DNA of 64,000 bases from contig NC_046648.1 of NCBI RefSeq assembly GCF_900324485.2, positions 20,891,739 to 20,955,738 of the forward strand, read 5' to 3'. Below, in pieces: positions 19,199 through 31,100 of the stretch. How positions within the stretch are numbered: the stretch's first letter is position 1; the number at the start of each line of letters is the position of its first letter. The notes below the pieces were generated by a model, which saw nothing but the letters and a program-made list of their open reading frames with translations, searched no databases and was not told the origin of the DNA. The stretch comes from Mastacembelus armatus. Taxonomy: Eukaryota; Chordata; Actinopteri; Synbranchiformes; Mastacembelidae. Both the position numbers and the translations under genes were made by a program.

Positions 19199-22100
19199 CT
19201 ACTGTGACGCCCATGTTTCACTGCTGTGCTCTGACGTCGCTGCTGTCGGCACCCCAGGGCACTGCCACGACTCTGTGTTCATAGGTAAAACATTCAAACT
19301 GGTCAGGACCTCCTGTGCTGTCTTTCCCAGCATGCCCTGCACATCACAGACAAAGCGGTAGACATAGCGTTTGCCAGCTGTCTTGTGGATGATGTTCTTG
19401 TGGTAGTAGTATCGCAGGCCACGGCTCAGCTTCTCATAGTTCATCTTAGGTTTGTTCTTGCACTGGCCCCAGCGCTTGGCCACCTATGGAATCAAAGAAA
19501 AAAAAACATTTAGAGTTGAACTGATGTGTGTTTATGTCTTGGAAAAACATTGAATAAATGCTCAGTTTTGTTCCTGATGCAACAATACCAATACAACAGT
19601 GTAAAAATACTCTATTACAATTAAGTTCTGCATTCAGGACAGTGAAGTGTACTTTAAGTATCAGAATAACAATAACTCTGCATTGTAGGTGACAAGGTGG
19701 AGCTAATTTGAACTACTTTATATTCAGTTGAGTTGTTGTGTTCAGTTCTCAATTGGGCAGGATGCTAAGAGTCATGTAGCAGCAGTGGCTCTAAACCAAA
19801 ACACAATATTGTTTTACCTCTGTGGGGTCGGACATCTTAAACTCCCAGCCGTCTCCAGTCCAGGAGATGAAGGTACGACAGGCAGAGTCCAGAAGTAGCT
19901 CCAACAAAAACTGCCACAGCTGGATTGGACCAGAACCTGAAATAATAAATAAATGACCAATTTTGTAACAGAAGGCAAGTGGAGTTAGAATGGCAATGTA
20001 TTGAAACCTCGGGGTTGGAGCCAATTCCAGCTAACACTGGGCGGCAGGTGGGATACACACTGGACAGATTGTCCATCACAGGACTGACACATAGAGCAAA
20101 CACTAACATTAATACCGATGGACAATTTAGAGTTACCAATTAACCTAACTCGAATCTGGATGTCTTTGGTATGTGGGAGGAAGCCATAGTACATGGAGAA
20201 AAGCCATTCAGGCACCAAGAGTTTTACCTGGATAAGCTGACATTCCCGTCATTGGCCCCTCTGGCCTTTGGGGGGCTGTGTTTTTACGTTTGACCACACG
20301 AGGGCAGTACTGTTCTGAGGACTGATGGCTGGGGTTGGAAGGGCAGGAGGTTGGAGACGGGTGTGGTAATGGGACGGTGAAGCTAGGAGATGGGTATTCA
20401 GGCCAGAAGGACGAAGAGTGCCGCTGTCCATCAGAGTCATAGTAGTTCTGATCTGTCTCACCTGCAGGAAAGAATTACACACTGAATCAAAAAATCACTA
20501 TCACAGAGATAGTGCTGTTAATATCAATATGGGAAATATTTTACTTTGTAATGTGTTTGGTCCTTTTCCAGTTAGAAAGGGGCTGTGGCTGCCCTCCACG
20601 GCGGGGCTGAACTGTCCATTCTGGGGCACCAGGTTTTGGTATGTCTGTGGAGACTCCTGGTATCCAGTTTGTGACTGATCTACTGTCAGGCCATCTGCTG
20701 ATCAAAAAGACAGTTGGTCACAAAAAAGAAGTATAAAGAAGTATGTGACAAACAGCATGAGTGAGTTACAGGCTCACCTTGTTGATACGAGGCCCACCAG
20801 TTGAACTCTTGGTATGAGTCCAGGTTAAAGAGGGCAGTGTCGCTGGCACCCACTGAGGAAAAGTGAGCAAATATTGAGAGATGAGTAAAAATTGCAGAAT
20901 ATTGAATATAAGAATATATGACTCATTTGCAAATCAATGGGTGCGGTTTGTATTTTGAGGTATCACCTTTGGTGTCGTAAGAATGTGAAGCTTTTGGTGG
21001 CTCCTGGTAGCTGCTTTCTGCTGGATACTGCTGCTGTCCAGGTGCTTTACTGTCTAACAGAAAAGACAGGTCTTCACCAGGGTAGTCTGGAGGAGGAGGA
21101 GGATGGAGTCAGTGAATGATGATGAGGGCAAGCTAAAGGCACAGTTCATGCTTGTAAAGGACCATACCAGTGATTTCTTTCTCTATGTTGCCTACTTTAC
21201 ATTAACGTGTACTATTTCCCAATGCAAACTTTTTTAAAAAATTGATGTCTGGATTATACAGCATGGTATGAAGTTTCATTTGGAGACACTTTCCACCAGT
21301 TTTAATAAATTTTTGTTCAAAGAATTTAATGCATTTAGGTGTTTAAGGGAAAGTGTCAATTGCTGCACAACAACATCTTTAACACAATGATTACTGTTTG
21401 TCTTTATTTGATTTTGTGAGTCTAAAATTTTGAATGTTGGAACATCAATGAATGCAGGAAGATCTGGCTTCTGCTCGCAGCTAAATTACAATATAACGAT
21501 AATAAAAACATTTCAAGCTAGTTTCAAATCTCTGCAAATTGATTTTCTTATTCTATGAAATAAAACTGTCATAAAAGTAGTAAATTAACGTAAATATGTG
21601 AATGCACAATCATTGGTATGGTCCTTTGAGCAGGAGGTTAATGGCAGCTCAGCAGAAAGTCTTTCAGAGAGGAAAGATGTGATGAAGTAAGTTAGACTCA
21701 ACAGTTTGTCAGCTGACACAAGAAAAAGCCATTTGTTTACTGTCGAATCAGCACCAGGCACTCAAGCCCATCCACTTCAGTTTTTTTGTTTTTTTTTTTT
21801 TTTCAACTCAATGGACGGAGGCTGCTATGAGAAGGAAACAAGGGAGGGAGGGGGAGGAAGTGAGTGGAGGAAACGCTGGTGGAGGGAGTGTGACAGAGTA
21901 GTGATGGAGAGATGGGCAGGGGGGACTCTAAATCTGTTGGAGGGGGAAGTCTGGAGGAAAGGATTAGGGAGGACAGAGAGGGGAGTGCAATATGGAGGCT
22001 GTCTTTATCCTGACCACCCTGTCTTTGCCTTCCTCAGGCCATTCAAGCATTTACACACACACACACAGCAGAACCTCATTCTCCTGACACTGCCCTGAGT

Positions 22101-22441
22101 TTGAGTGAGAACCCTGGTGTCAAGGTCTCATTGAGAAAGCTCTGACAGATGTGATGATACTGTCTGTGAGACCATTTCCCCTGTCCTTCAGCTGCTCATG
22201 TTCAGAGGAAACAGAGCACACAAACCTTAAAAAAACACTTTATCCTCATATCTGTCTGGGCTGCTCATCACTGAGTGTCTAAAATCTATACCAGGACAAA
22301 AGTCACAGTGTTTGAGGTGTGCTGGAGACTCACGGATTCAAGTGATTCTCCAAACTCACCATAAGATGCAAAGTCAAAGCCAGCTGGCACTTCCTGCGTC
22401 CTGAAGTCTTCTGTGTAATATCCAGTCTGGCAAATCTCCAT
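19199..22441 (-). CDS. etv2: ETS transcription factor Etv2 (etsrp)
   Basis: Seven coding exons (22360-22441, 20967-21086, 20778-20852, 20545-20694, 20228-20461, 19818-19936, 19199-19483) give 354 residues in one frame. The N-terminus starts [20 protein letters not shown]; the QEVP motif is shared with ETV2 of other species. The middle is a Ser/Tyr/Pro-rich activation region. The ETS DNA-binding domain (residues about 221-305) is split over two exons: [58 protein letters not shown]. Etv2 is the early master regulator of endothelial and blood precursors. Adjacency to fli1b in divergent orientation supports the call. The ATG exon directly follows an acceptor (TTGATCACAG/ATG), so at least one upstream exon exists. 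Exon 4 has a CAGCAG tandem acceptor that adds or omits one residue. Confidence 0.9.
19985..20215 (-). mobile_element. Common fish LINE/SINE-type repeat in etv2 intron
   Basis: On the minus strand it reads TGGCTTCCTCCCACATACC, GGTTAATTGGTAACTCTAAA, GATGGACAATCTGTCCAGTG, GCTGGAATTGGCTCCAACCC, the same landmark order as the element at 6780-7335. It lies in the short intron that splits the ETS domain, between 19937 and 20227, and fills most of it. Confidence 0.6.
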
Positions 22442-23463
22442 CTGTGATCAAGCAGTCATGTGATTAAAGCTTGATTATCACTGATCATCATCACTGATCA
22501 GTATCTAGAGACACAAATCATGACAACCATAGACCTCCTAAAGGGCCCCACTGACCCCCCATTATACACTGAGGCTTCATGTTTCCCCAGACAAACAGAA
22601 AGCAGCAAGGAGATCAGAACAGAAATGACCGATTGATTATTTGAAACAGAAAATTGTCAACAATCTTGATAACTGATTGTCTTAAGCCATTTAAACAAAG
22701 AATAAAGCAAAAAAGTAAATAGTACCAGCTGCTCAAATTCAATTATTTAACTATTGTATTGTTCTGACTTTTCCATGTCAATCAATTATTAAAGGAAAAT
22801 AAAACTCAGACATAAAAAATAAATGTTAGTTGAGACTAACAGTTTTCTCTTAGCATTAATGAATTGAGATAGTAACTTGATCAAATACAAGCTGAACAGA
22901 AACTAGAACAGCTGATGCCTTAGATCAAACTTTTTAACACAATGTTGATACAAGAACAAAACCACAACACTCAGGATGGAGAAGATGTGATTAATCAAAT
23001 TATGTAGACCCATATGATAAGAAGCAAGTCAGGGACTTTTGGGCCTTCAGGGGGTCTGGGCCCCTGGGCAGTTGCATGTTTTACCCAACTGATAATCCAG
23101 TCCTGGTAACAAATGTCAATGAGAAACAACAACAAAAAAGTCTTGTATTTTATAATATCATGTAGCAAAAAAGTCACAGTGGAAAAGCCACAGACAGTAA
23201 CTTCTGGTTAAACACCCATTTTGTTTACAAAATGTCAGAAGTTCGTGAAAAAGTCCATCATATTTCACAGAGCTCAATGTGAGTAGCTTAAACGTCCAGT
23301 CCCATCAAATCGCAGCTGTTTTTAAACACATATACCTAAATGTACCTTTATTCAGTGTCATTAAAGATCACCTATAGCCTGGATGTTATGAATGAAAGCG
23401 CAGGCTTTTCTAATTTTCCACATAAGAGGGAAAAGATGAAGGCTAATTCACCTGAACACCCAC

Positions 23464-23720
23464 CTTTACTCTGGAGTCTTTGCTGTCTGTGTTTCTGTCT
23501 CCGGCTCTGATGACAGTGTCCCAGTACATCTCTTTTTCCCCTTCTCTCCTTTTTGCTCGCTCTTTTTCTACAGGCTTCCGTACAACCGAGTGGCCGGTGT
23601 GCGCTCGGACCAGTCCCGTTATAACCGCAGCCCGGAGGAGAGGGAGGGGCGCGCCCCCGCCGTGCGTCGTGACCAGCAGCTCGAGCGTTTGTTTAACACA
23701 ACGTGACGTCAAACGCCCCC
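23464..23720 (-). promoter_or_regulatory. etv2: Probable etv2 non-coding first exon and promoter
   Basis: A consensus donor (GAGTAAAG/GTGGGT; last exon base 23464) lies about 1 kb upstream of the ATG exon, which needs a partner. Upstream of it the sequence becomes GC-rich (CGCCCCCGCCGTGCG read on the plus strand around 23652) and is followed by a poly-C/CA tract at about 23716-23745. The transcription start cannot be placed from sequence. Confidence 0.5.
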
Positions 23721-24452
23721 CCCCCCCCCCCACACACACACACTCCACTCCACATTTCCCCCTAGCAACCACCAAGCATTCATTCATAAAAAGGCCAAAG
23801 ACATTTTATACAGTAAACTCCAACCGAAGCAATATTTGTTAATAGTAAAAATGGGGATAAAAAAGAGGGAAAATGCCAAAAAAATACTGTTTAAGTGACC
23901 CCTGCAGCAAACACACATTGGGCTTCGTTTTATTTTTATTTTAGGAACTTTAGAAAACAGAAAATATAAACACTAGATGGGTTTATTGTGGCCAGTGCCA
24001 CATTGAAATTACATGGATAGTCTAACAGAAACCTCAAAATTAATCAACTAGTTCAAGAAACACAGGCTGAAGCTTATTAGACCTCAAACTCATTAAACTG
24101 CCTAAACCTTTGTACCTTCCACAGTTTTTCTATGATGACAGAAACACTGCATTAACATATGAGTTAAGTCAGTTTGCTGCAAGGGCTGTAGGCCTATTTC
24201 TTTTTTCCACATTTACCATTAATGTGTACATATACTTATAAACATAAATATAAGCTAGAACACACCTTAACTTAAAAGTCTTACATTACCACAGTCACTA
24301 AATCTCTAATTGGAACAATTATAGTGATCCTGTACTAAACAGCACAATGTTGACTCACATGTCTATATAAATAAAACTCTACATTCACTTCACCTACATT
24401 TGGCCTTGTTTTTTTTTTCTGTCATTTTAGATAACAGCGTCTGTCTTCACTA

Positions 24453-24464
24453 ATCAACAGGAAA
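24453..24464 (+). promoter_or_regulatory. FOX:ETS composite motif
   Basis: ATCAACAGGAAA matches the endothelial FOX:ETS consensus RYMAACAGGAAR at all 12 positions. It lies about 1 kb upstream of the etv2 5' exon. This motif is bound jointly by Forkhead (FoxC) and Etv2-type ETS factors in endothelial enhancers. Confidence 0.65.
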
Positions 24465-25254
24465 GAAAATGTAAGTAAGGCTATTTGCATGTTGCCCTTC
24501 CCTAAGTATGACAAATAGAACAAAACAACTAGAAGTAAAACGATTAGTAAATTAATAATAATGAGAAAAAATAGGCAGCAGATTGATCAATAATGTAAAT
24601 AACTAGCTCTGGACATTTCTCACTAGTTTCTGCGCCCACACCAAATAATGGATGGAGCAAATGAATTGATAATCAAAATTAGCTGCTGCCCTAAAGGGGA
24701 TATAGCTATTCTCCTAAAATCTACTATAACATAATAAACATTTTACATGAGATACAGCGCAGAGCACTTTATATCATATAAACCTACTGAGAGGTAGGCT
24801 ATTGGTTATCGATTTCCTATTACTAAGGACACTTATGAAGTTTAATCTGTGTGTATTATATGGAGGATGAAATCTGAAAGAACTACGGGAATGCTGATTA
24901 CATGGATGAATAATTGGCAGCCGTGTATTTTTATTCTGTCACTGAATGGCCTTAACATACTTCAGAGCTGCGGTCATTCTGATTGTCTGACAGGCGGGTC
25001 CGAATAACTGAGCCATAGTTTGGGTGGGGACGAAGTGCAGGCTTTTGAAATCAGAGCATTGCCAGTTGGTTTTTTAATGAGGTGGGAGGAAGAAAAAAAA
25101 AATCTCTGTATCTTTAGAAACCATTCGACAAAACAATGGTCCGTAAAAAACACCCAAGTAGTCGCTGAAGAAAGTCTGAAATCACAGCGTGAGTGGCTGC
25201 AGCAGATAAGGCCGAGCCCAGGGCCTTGTGTAAACAAACATCTCTGCTATTCTC

Positions 25255-25260
<6 letters not shown>

Positions 25261-25310
<50 letters not shown>
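25261..25310. repeat. (CA)25 microsatellite
   Basis: Twenty-five uninterrupted CA units. Confidence 0.97.
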
Positions 25311-25311
<1 letters not shown>

Positions 25312-26354
25312 GCAGTGCCAGGAGCTCCATCTGGAAAAGTGGAGCCGGGTGAAATCGTGCGCGTCGGTGAGTCGTGATTGGGAGCCCCACCTCAAGACAA
25401 GGACACAACGGGATAAAGTTACACAACAGCACATAAAGTGATTAACAACCGTCTGCAGTAAACGATCAGCTCAGGAATCCACCTAGAATAATCACACCGT
25501 GGGTCAGCAAGAAAAAGGCACCAGATCCGCCACAAACTTAAATAATAAATAAAAAGAAACGTTTTATGGCTGTCAGGAGGATGAAAATTCATTGTTTAAT
25601 CAACAATATAAGTCGATAATACTAATAATAATACTTTAACACTCAGCTCGTTCCTGTGCCCAGTTATTTACCCCTTATACTCCAATAATATTATTCATCA
25701 GGCCTTTGTGTAAGTAGCAATATCACACTGATGACAGCAGCAAGTAATGTATGTACTTGTTATACAGAAAACTACTACTACTGTCCGTAGAAAGTATTAT
25801 TTGGTTAGTGAAACATTAAACAGTGTTTTACATCAATTTAATCAATTTTAAGTAACAGCATTTACTAACCTAATACACTGCGAATTATAAATATTATCTG
25901 GATTTGCTTATAATAACTTTATCTGCCAAGTAGATATGTAATAGTTACATTTAGTGCAGTAAAAATGATCTTTACTCTGAAATGCAGTGATGTAGCTTAT
26001 TAAAATGAACAGACTCAAGTGAACTATGTCAGTAAATTTATGACTGTTTATTTTGTACAGAATTTAAAGAGACATCTTTTGGTTTGGACTTTTAGATCTG
26101 TGGATACAGGATTTGAGGGCTGATCTCAGGGAAATATAAAAATGAGACGCAGCATCTCAGGCAATGATTAGCTGTTTTAAAGAAACATGATTTTACTCAT
26201 CAAAGTCTGTTTACAGACTTGGAGAATAAAACTACATAGCAATCATTTTTATAGCATAATTCATACGAGAAGCTCAACATACTTGACCTTAAACATAATT
26301 ACCAGAATAAAATGAACAGGTGTGAAAAGAGTTAGAGCCTTTTCTGCATCATAC

Positions 26355-26552
26355 CTGATGATTCTGATGATGTGATATACCTTGAGGCGGTGTCAGTTGG
26401 GGCTGAAGGCAAGTTTGAAAATGAGATAAATCTGGGGAGTTTAAAAGATGTGAGATTTGCAGGCCTCTGTGGTCCACCTCCCATCTCTGTGAGTCACTGC
26501 TGAATCTGTGATCAGACTGTGGTTGAGCTATGTAGCCAAATGCAGATGCCAT
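26355..26552 (-). CDS. Candidate upstream coding exon, possibly of etv2
   Basis: A 66-codon open stretch starts MASAFGYIAQPQSDHRFSS and ends QGISHHQNHQ. It is preceded by a pyrimidine-rich acceptor (TTCTTTCTTGTCAAAACCAG) one base before the ATG and followed by a consensus donor CAG/GTATGA. It ends in phase 0. The first etv2 coding exon (22360-22441) also starts in phase 0, so splicing would give an N-terminally extended Etv2. The composition (Gln, His, Ser) suits a transcription-factor N-terminus. I recognise no homologue. It may instead be a chance frame. Confidence 0.3.
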
Positions 26553-27923
26553 GCTGGTTTTGACAAGAAAGAATAAAAAAAGATGATATATCTGATTATG
26601 CTTCATCAATTTTGATCTTTTAAAAACCTCTATTTTCAGTCAGTGTTAGAAACGTGAGGTATTTAAAAAGTGTGATGCTCCTTTAGGGTACTAATATACT
26701 GAGTGGGACATTTTCCAGTCTAATAAAATGCTATAGTGGGCAATGCAAACCATTTCTAGATCTGGATTCAGATTCCTGCCCATCAGACAGTGCCATTAGG
26801 GAGGCATCCATCGTCTATATGATACCAACCCCAAACATACCAGCAGAGTCATGAAAAGCTATAACTACAGAAAAGAAGACCAAGGAGGCCTGTGACACGT
26901 TTGATCCCAACATCATGGAGTCAGTCTGGGATTAGATGTAGACAGAAAAGGAACCGTGGCCGGTTTTTCACAACTTATCTGCTAAGTACCTTAAAAAACT
27001 GTGCACAGTGGGAGAACCAGTGATAAGGCTCTCACTGATAATTGACATTAACTGATAAAATCTACTCATGGCATTATTTTTCAGAGTCCTAAATTCTTTA
27101 CTTCCAACTTTATGTTATGTACTTCTTTATGTTTGCATCACAGTATGGTCTGTGTGTTCAATAATGATTTTATAGGAGAACAGAGTCTTACAAAAACATA
27201 CCATAATGTTGAAAAGGCCTGTGTGCTCACTTTAGGCAGGATTTTTATATGAAATTATCTTTAACACAGTCATAACCAAATGAAATTAGCAAAAAGACAC
27301 TTCTGATCAAATTCTGGGATTACATGCTCATAACTAAATGATGGTTATGGTAAAGTGACTACACTTGGTAGAAAGCAGCTAAACGAATAAACTGGGTGGT
27401 GATTTCTGGTTTTTAGTTCTTTAATCACGACTTTTCCAAACATTCCCCATTGAACAACTGATCAGCCTGTGTACTTCTATTTTTGTCAGCAAAGGAAATC
27501 TTGACAACGGTCCCCAACATGGGACAGAAACATGCAAAGGCAAAAATAAATGAAAACAAATATGTTTCCTGCACCTCTGCTACAGTGAATGTTGTGACAT
27601 CAAGCTTTTTATACCTGCAGGTAAAAACTCCAATGTACTCCAAGCACGAACATTTTCAACAGAACCACAAAAGTTATTTTGGTTCTATCGCTTTAAGGAC
27701 ATTCAGTAAGTCGAGGTCTTTTTCATTTTCATAGTGACTCAATTAATAACTAAATATGTTTTCAAAAATTACAAATATACATGCTTTGACTTCAGATTCC
27801 TGTGTCCTGGAATGTTAAGTCCAATATTTACGCGTTAAACACACAATAGTTTTGTTTTTTGAGAAGTCAGTGGTTTCATGAGAAGCAGCTTCGTGTTTTC
27901 AGTGAGAAGTGACTTCCCAATTT

Positions 27924-27940
27924 AGAGAGAGAGCGAGAGC

Positions 27941-27973
<33 letters not shown>

Positions 27974-27991
27974 AGGGGAGGGGGGGGGGGG
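27924..27991. repeat. GA-rich microsatellite and poly-G upstream of fli1b
   Basis: A (GA)n run with a few interruptions followed by about eleven G. It lies 170-240 bp upstream of the fli1b start codon. GA tracts of this kind are common in fish core-promoter regions. Confidence 0.85.
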
Positions 27992-28161
27992 TGAAAAAAA
28001 ACCTGCCATCCGGTTATGGTCTGTGAGCAAAAAATTGTAACTGCAATGGTTTGCGCCATAGAGTCAATGCTCCAGTGCATGAATTGAAGTGAGGTTAGAA
28101 GGCTAAATTAGCGGTAACATTTACTAAAAGACTAAATGACAAAGACTGCAAGGCTGCTGCA

Positions 28162-31100
28162 ATGGACTGTCCGATAAAGGTAGGTGTTAGATTTGTTTTT
28201 AACGCTGCTGCTGGTGGTGATCATGACAGGCGGCCACCCACACCAGCCCTGTCTGCTGAGTGAGAGAGTCAAGGCGGTGATGCGAGCTCCCCACTCTTTC
28301 CTTCTTGTACAAAATTTCCTCTTCCTTCCCGTTCGTGGTTGTATGTCGGCTCTATAATAACACAACTAACCACTACATCTTTACACTCAGATAAAAACAC
28401 TAATTGGTGGCCGGTTACACGCGTAAAAGACGCGTTCCAAACGCACGCGTTTCGTTTTTTTTGTAATTGCTCTGTTTAATCGCGCTAATCTCTCTCTATC
28501 CACGGGACCGTAAAACAACAGCAAAAATAACGCATGGAGAGCGAAATTACTGAATTCTTAGCGGGCTGGCAGACGTGGCTTTTCTTTAAAGAAGATTAAG
28601 TCAGTGAAGGGATATGGGACTTCATTGGTGCGCACAAGGCAGGTGTCTCTGAAGGCGCCATGGATGAATTTGGATGAGAGCCCCTTTCAAAGAGCAGGAG
28701 GACCCATTTCCATCAGATGACTGGTATTTCAAATTTCACATTATTACAGTGACACCTGTTCATCTTCTCGTGTAGACCACAATACCGTTATGTTTTTTTT
28801 TTAAATAAGAAATGCAGAAACAGAGGCCTTCATGTCAGGAATCCAAACCCAGCAGCACCGTTTAATGAAGTGTACAATGAAGATGATTATTGCGCGTTTA
28901 AGGCAGACATTTTTTATTTGCTCATGTGGACCACAAACATGGAAATTCATGTTTGGTTTTAACGAAAATCTTCTTACATGGAAAACTTAGCTTGCAAGAT
29001 ATTTATATTTTTTATTTCTGCAACAAAGCATTCCTGTAACCATTTGACGACATGCTAATAGCGACATTTCTAACTCGTCAAAAATGTTTCATTAAAATGA
29101 ATTACTCAAGATTTCAGCCAAAATTCATGTCGGAAGTTTGTAAAACTAAAAAGGGCGTTTGAAAATTGGCCTGGGGAGTTTGAGGAACAATAGATTCTAC
29201 TAATTTCTCTCTTGTTTCGTTTCCAGCAAATATTTAAAGGCTATAGTTTTATCTTGCAGCATTTTTAATACTAAAACAGACGCGCAAGTTTCGTTATTTT
29301 CGCTGTGCCATAAGATAAATTAGGGTGAAAGGAGATTATATCGAAGACGTCGATAATCAATCGATCTTTTAAAAGATATTTTATTTCTTAATTTAGCTGT
29401 AGGCCTCACGCTGTTTAAATGCCAGTATTGATAGTGGAGTTTTCGTTGCTAAAACGCAGCCTGCTCATTAACTCATCCAGATAATTCTTCTCTTGAACTC
29501 GGGAGCAGGTTGTGTTTGAGGTTATTTTAAGTATAATTTATAGCTGCAAACGGGAGCACTTGTCAGGTGCTGTTATCTGAACTCAGCAGGCTTCCTGTCT
29601 CAAACCTCAGACTTTCCGCACATATTTCCGCTCCCTGGACCAGAAAAAAATCAAAAAGGCAACAAAGCCTTGCCAGAAAGAAACTAAGTGGACAACTGAA
29701 GCGTTGCGGTGTTTTAACTCTACATTGTCCACGCAGACAGGCCTGGAGCTGGAAAGAAACTGGCCTGGCTCTGTGTTTGCGGCCTACAGAGACCTGCGTG
29801 GTGCCGCGCTCCGAGCTGTGAAAACCGCACCATTGTTTGTTTAGCACAAAGCGCAGCTGCTCAGGCCTTTGCAAAATCAGCTTGACTTAACTTTTACTTC
29901 TGCTTTCTGCCACTTGCCTCAGACTTGGCAAAGACTAAGGGCTGCGTCTTTGCACAACTTGCTCCCTGACCCGTTATTCAAGGATACACCTTATTCTTAT
30001 CAATTTAAATGTGCCCCTAAAATCACTCTTAACAGGAGCGCACACGCATTTCACGGTTAAAATTGACCTCAAGTATCTTTTGTGGTATAGTCAAATGTAA
30101 ACGTGCAGAATAAAAAAACAAAACACTTTCATTTTCTATAAACACAACGAAAAACAGACACACAACCCATCATCAAGCTGCAGTGCATTTATGCACCACC
30201 ACCAAAATAAAAGCCTATGACCAAACATCTACAAACACACTCCACATTATTTGGTGCATTCAAGGGACTTAAACACAGCGCTGCTTGGAGCTTGAGCCAC
30301 TGATTGTCAACAATTTTGGTCAATAATAAACAAAAATCCATTTAATAAACGCAGCCATGTCTTCCTGCTGATTCTTGTGTTAAGTTGTATACATCCATAT
30401 GTTGTGACCAGTATATGAATATTTTTTATTCAGCTGGAGATATAAAATGAGCCATTTATCCAAAAGAAAAAAAGAAAAGTTTAGATACTCATCTCAAAAA
30501 ACAAAGAAAAGTCTCCTAATCATTGTCCAACGTCTCAGATTTACCAGAGCTGGGAACCTATGATTTTAGGAATCAGACATACAAGGTCTGTTTCTGACTC
30601 ATAACATGAGCAGTAGCTAATATCTAATTCACAGTGTTGTAACATCCTTTCTAAAAAATCTACCAAAAACGACTTAAGATAGAAACAAAATTAGAGCTGG
30701 AGTCAAACATAATACTGTTGTACTTGAGATTTTGCCTTTTTAATACAGTGTGTCCCGTGAATCTGAAATGTTTTTTTTTTTTTTTTTTTTAGAGATAGAA
30801 GTATGAACGTTCATGTTGTAAACGCGCTCGCGGTTTGGGCAAGACTGCATGATGCAACCCATAAAGCTGCTGACTTGAAGCCATGTCAAAAGTTTCCATG
30901 CAGGACTTCATGATTGTGCTCTCACAGCGAGTGAAGTGGCTGAAGTATCTACTGTCAAACTGATCAGAACCAGTGTCAATTTTAGGACACGGGGTGTAAG
31001 GCAGCATGAGCCTCAAGAAGGTCATGTTTTTAAAAGTTGTTTTGTGTCACTGAGCAACAGGCTGAAACACACTCAGGCAGGAAGTCAGTTGTGGTATTAG

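Larger units (their letters stand above)
22442..28161. promoter_or_regulatory. Divergent etv2-fli1b intergenic region
   Basis: About 5.7 kb lies between the etv2 ATG exon and fli1b exon 1. It holds the etv2 5' exon, a FOX:ETS motif, CA and GA microsatellites, a candidate extra exon (26355-26552) and otherwise AT-rich unique-looking DNA. It is expected to carry shared endothelial enhancers (inference from the gene pair). Confidence 0.6.

Noticed and set aside
25114-25434. Frames with long Val-Cys or His-Thr runs
   Set aside because: They are translations of the CA microsatellite.
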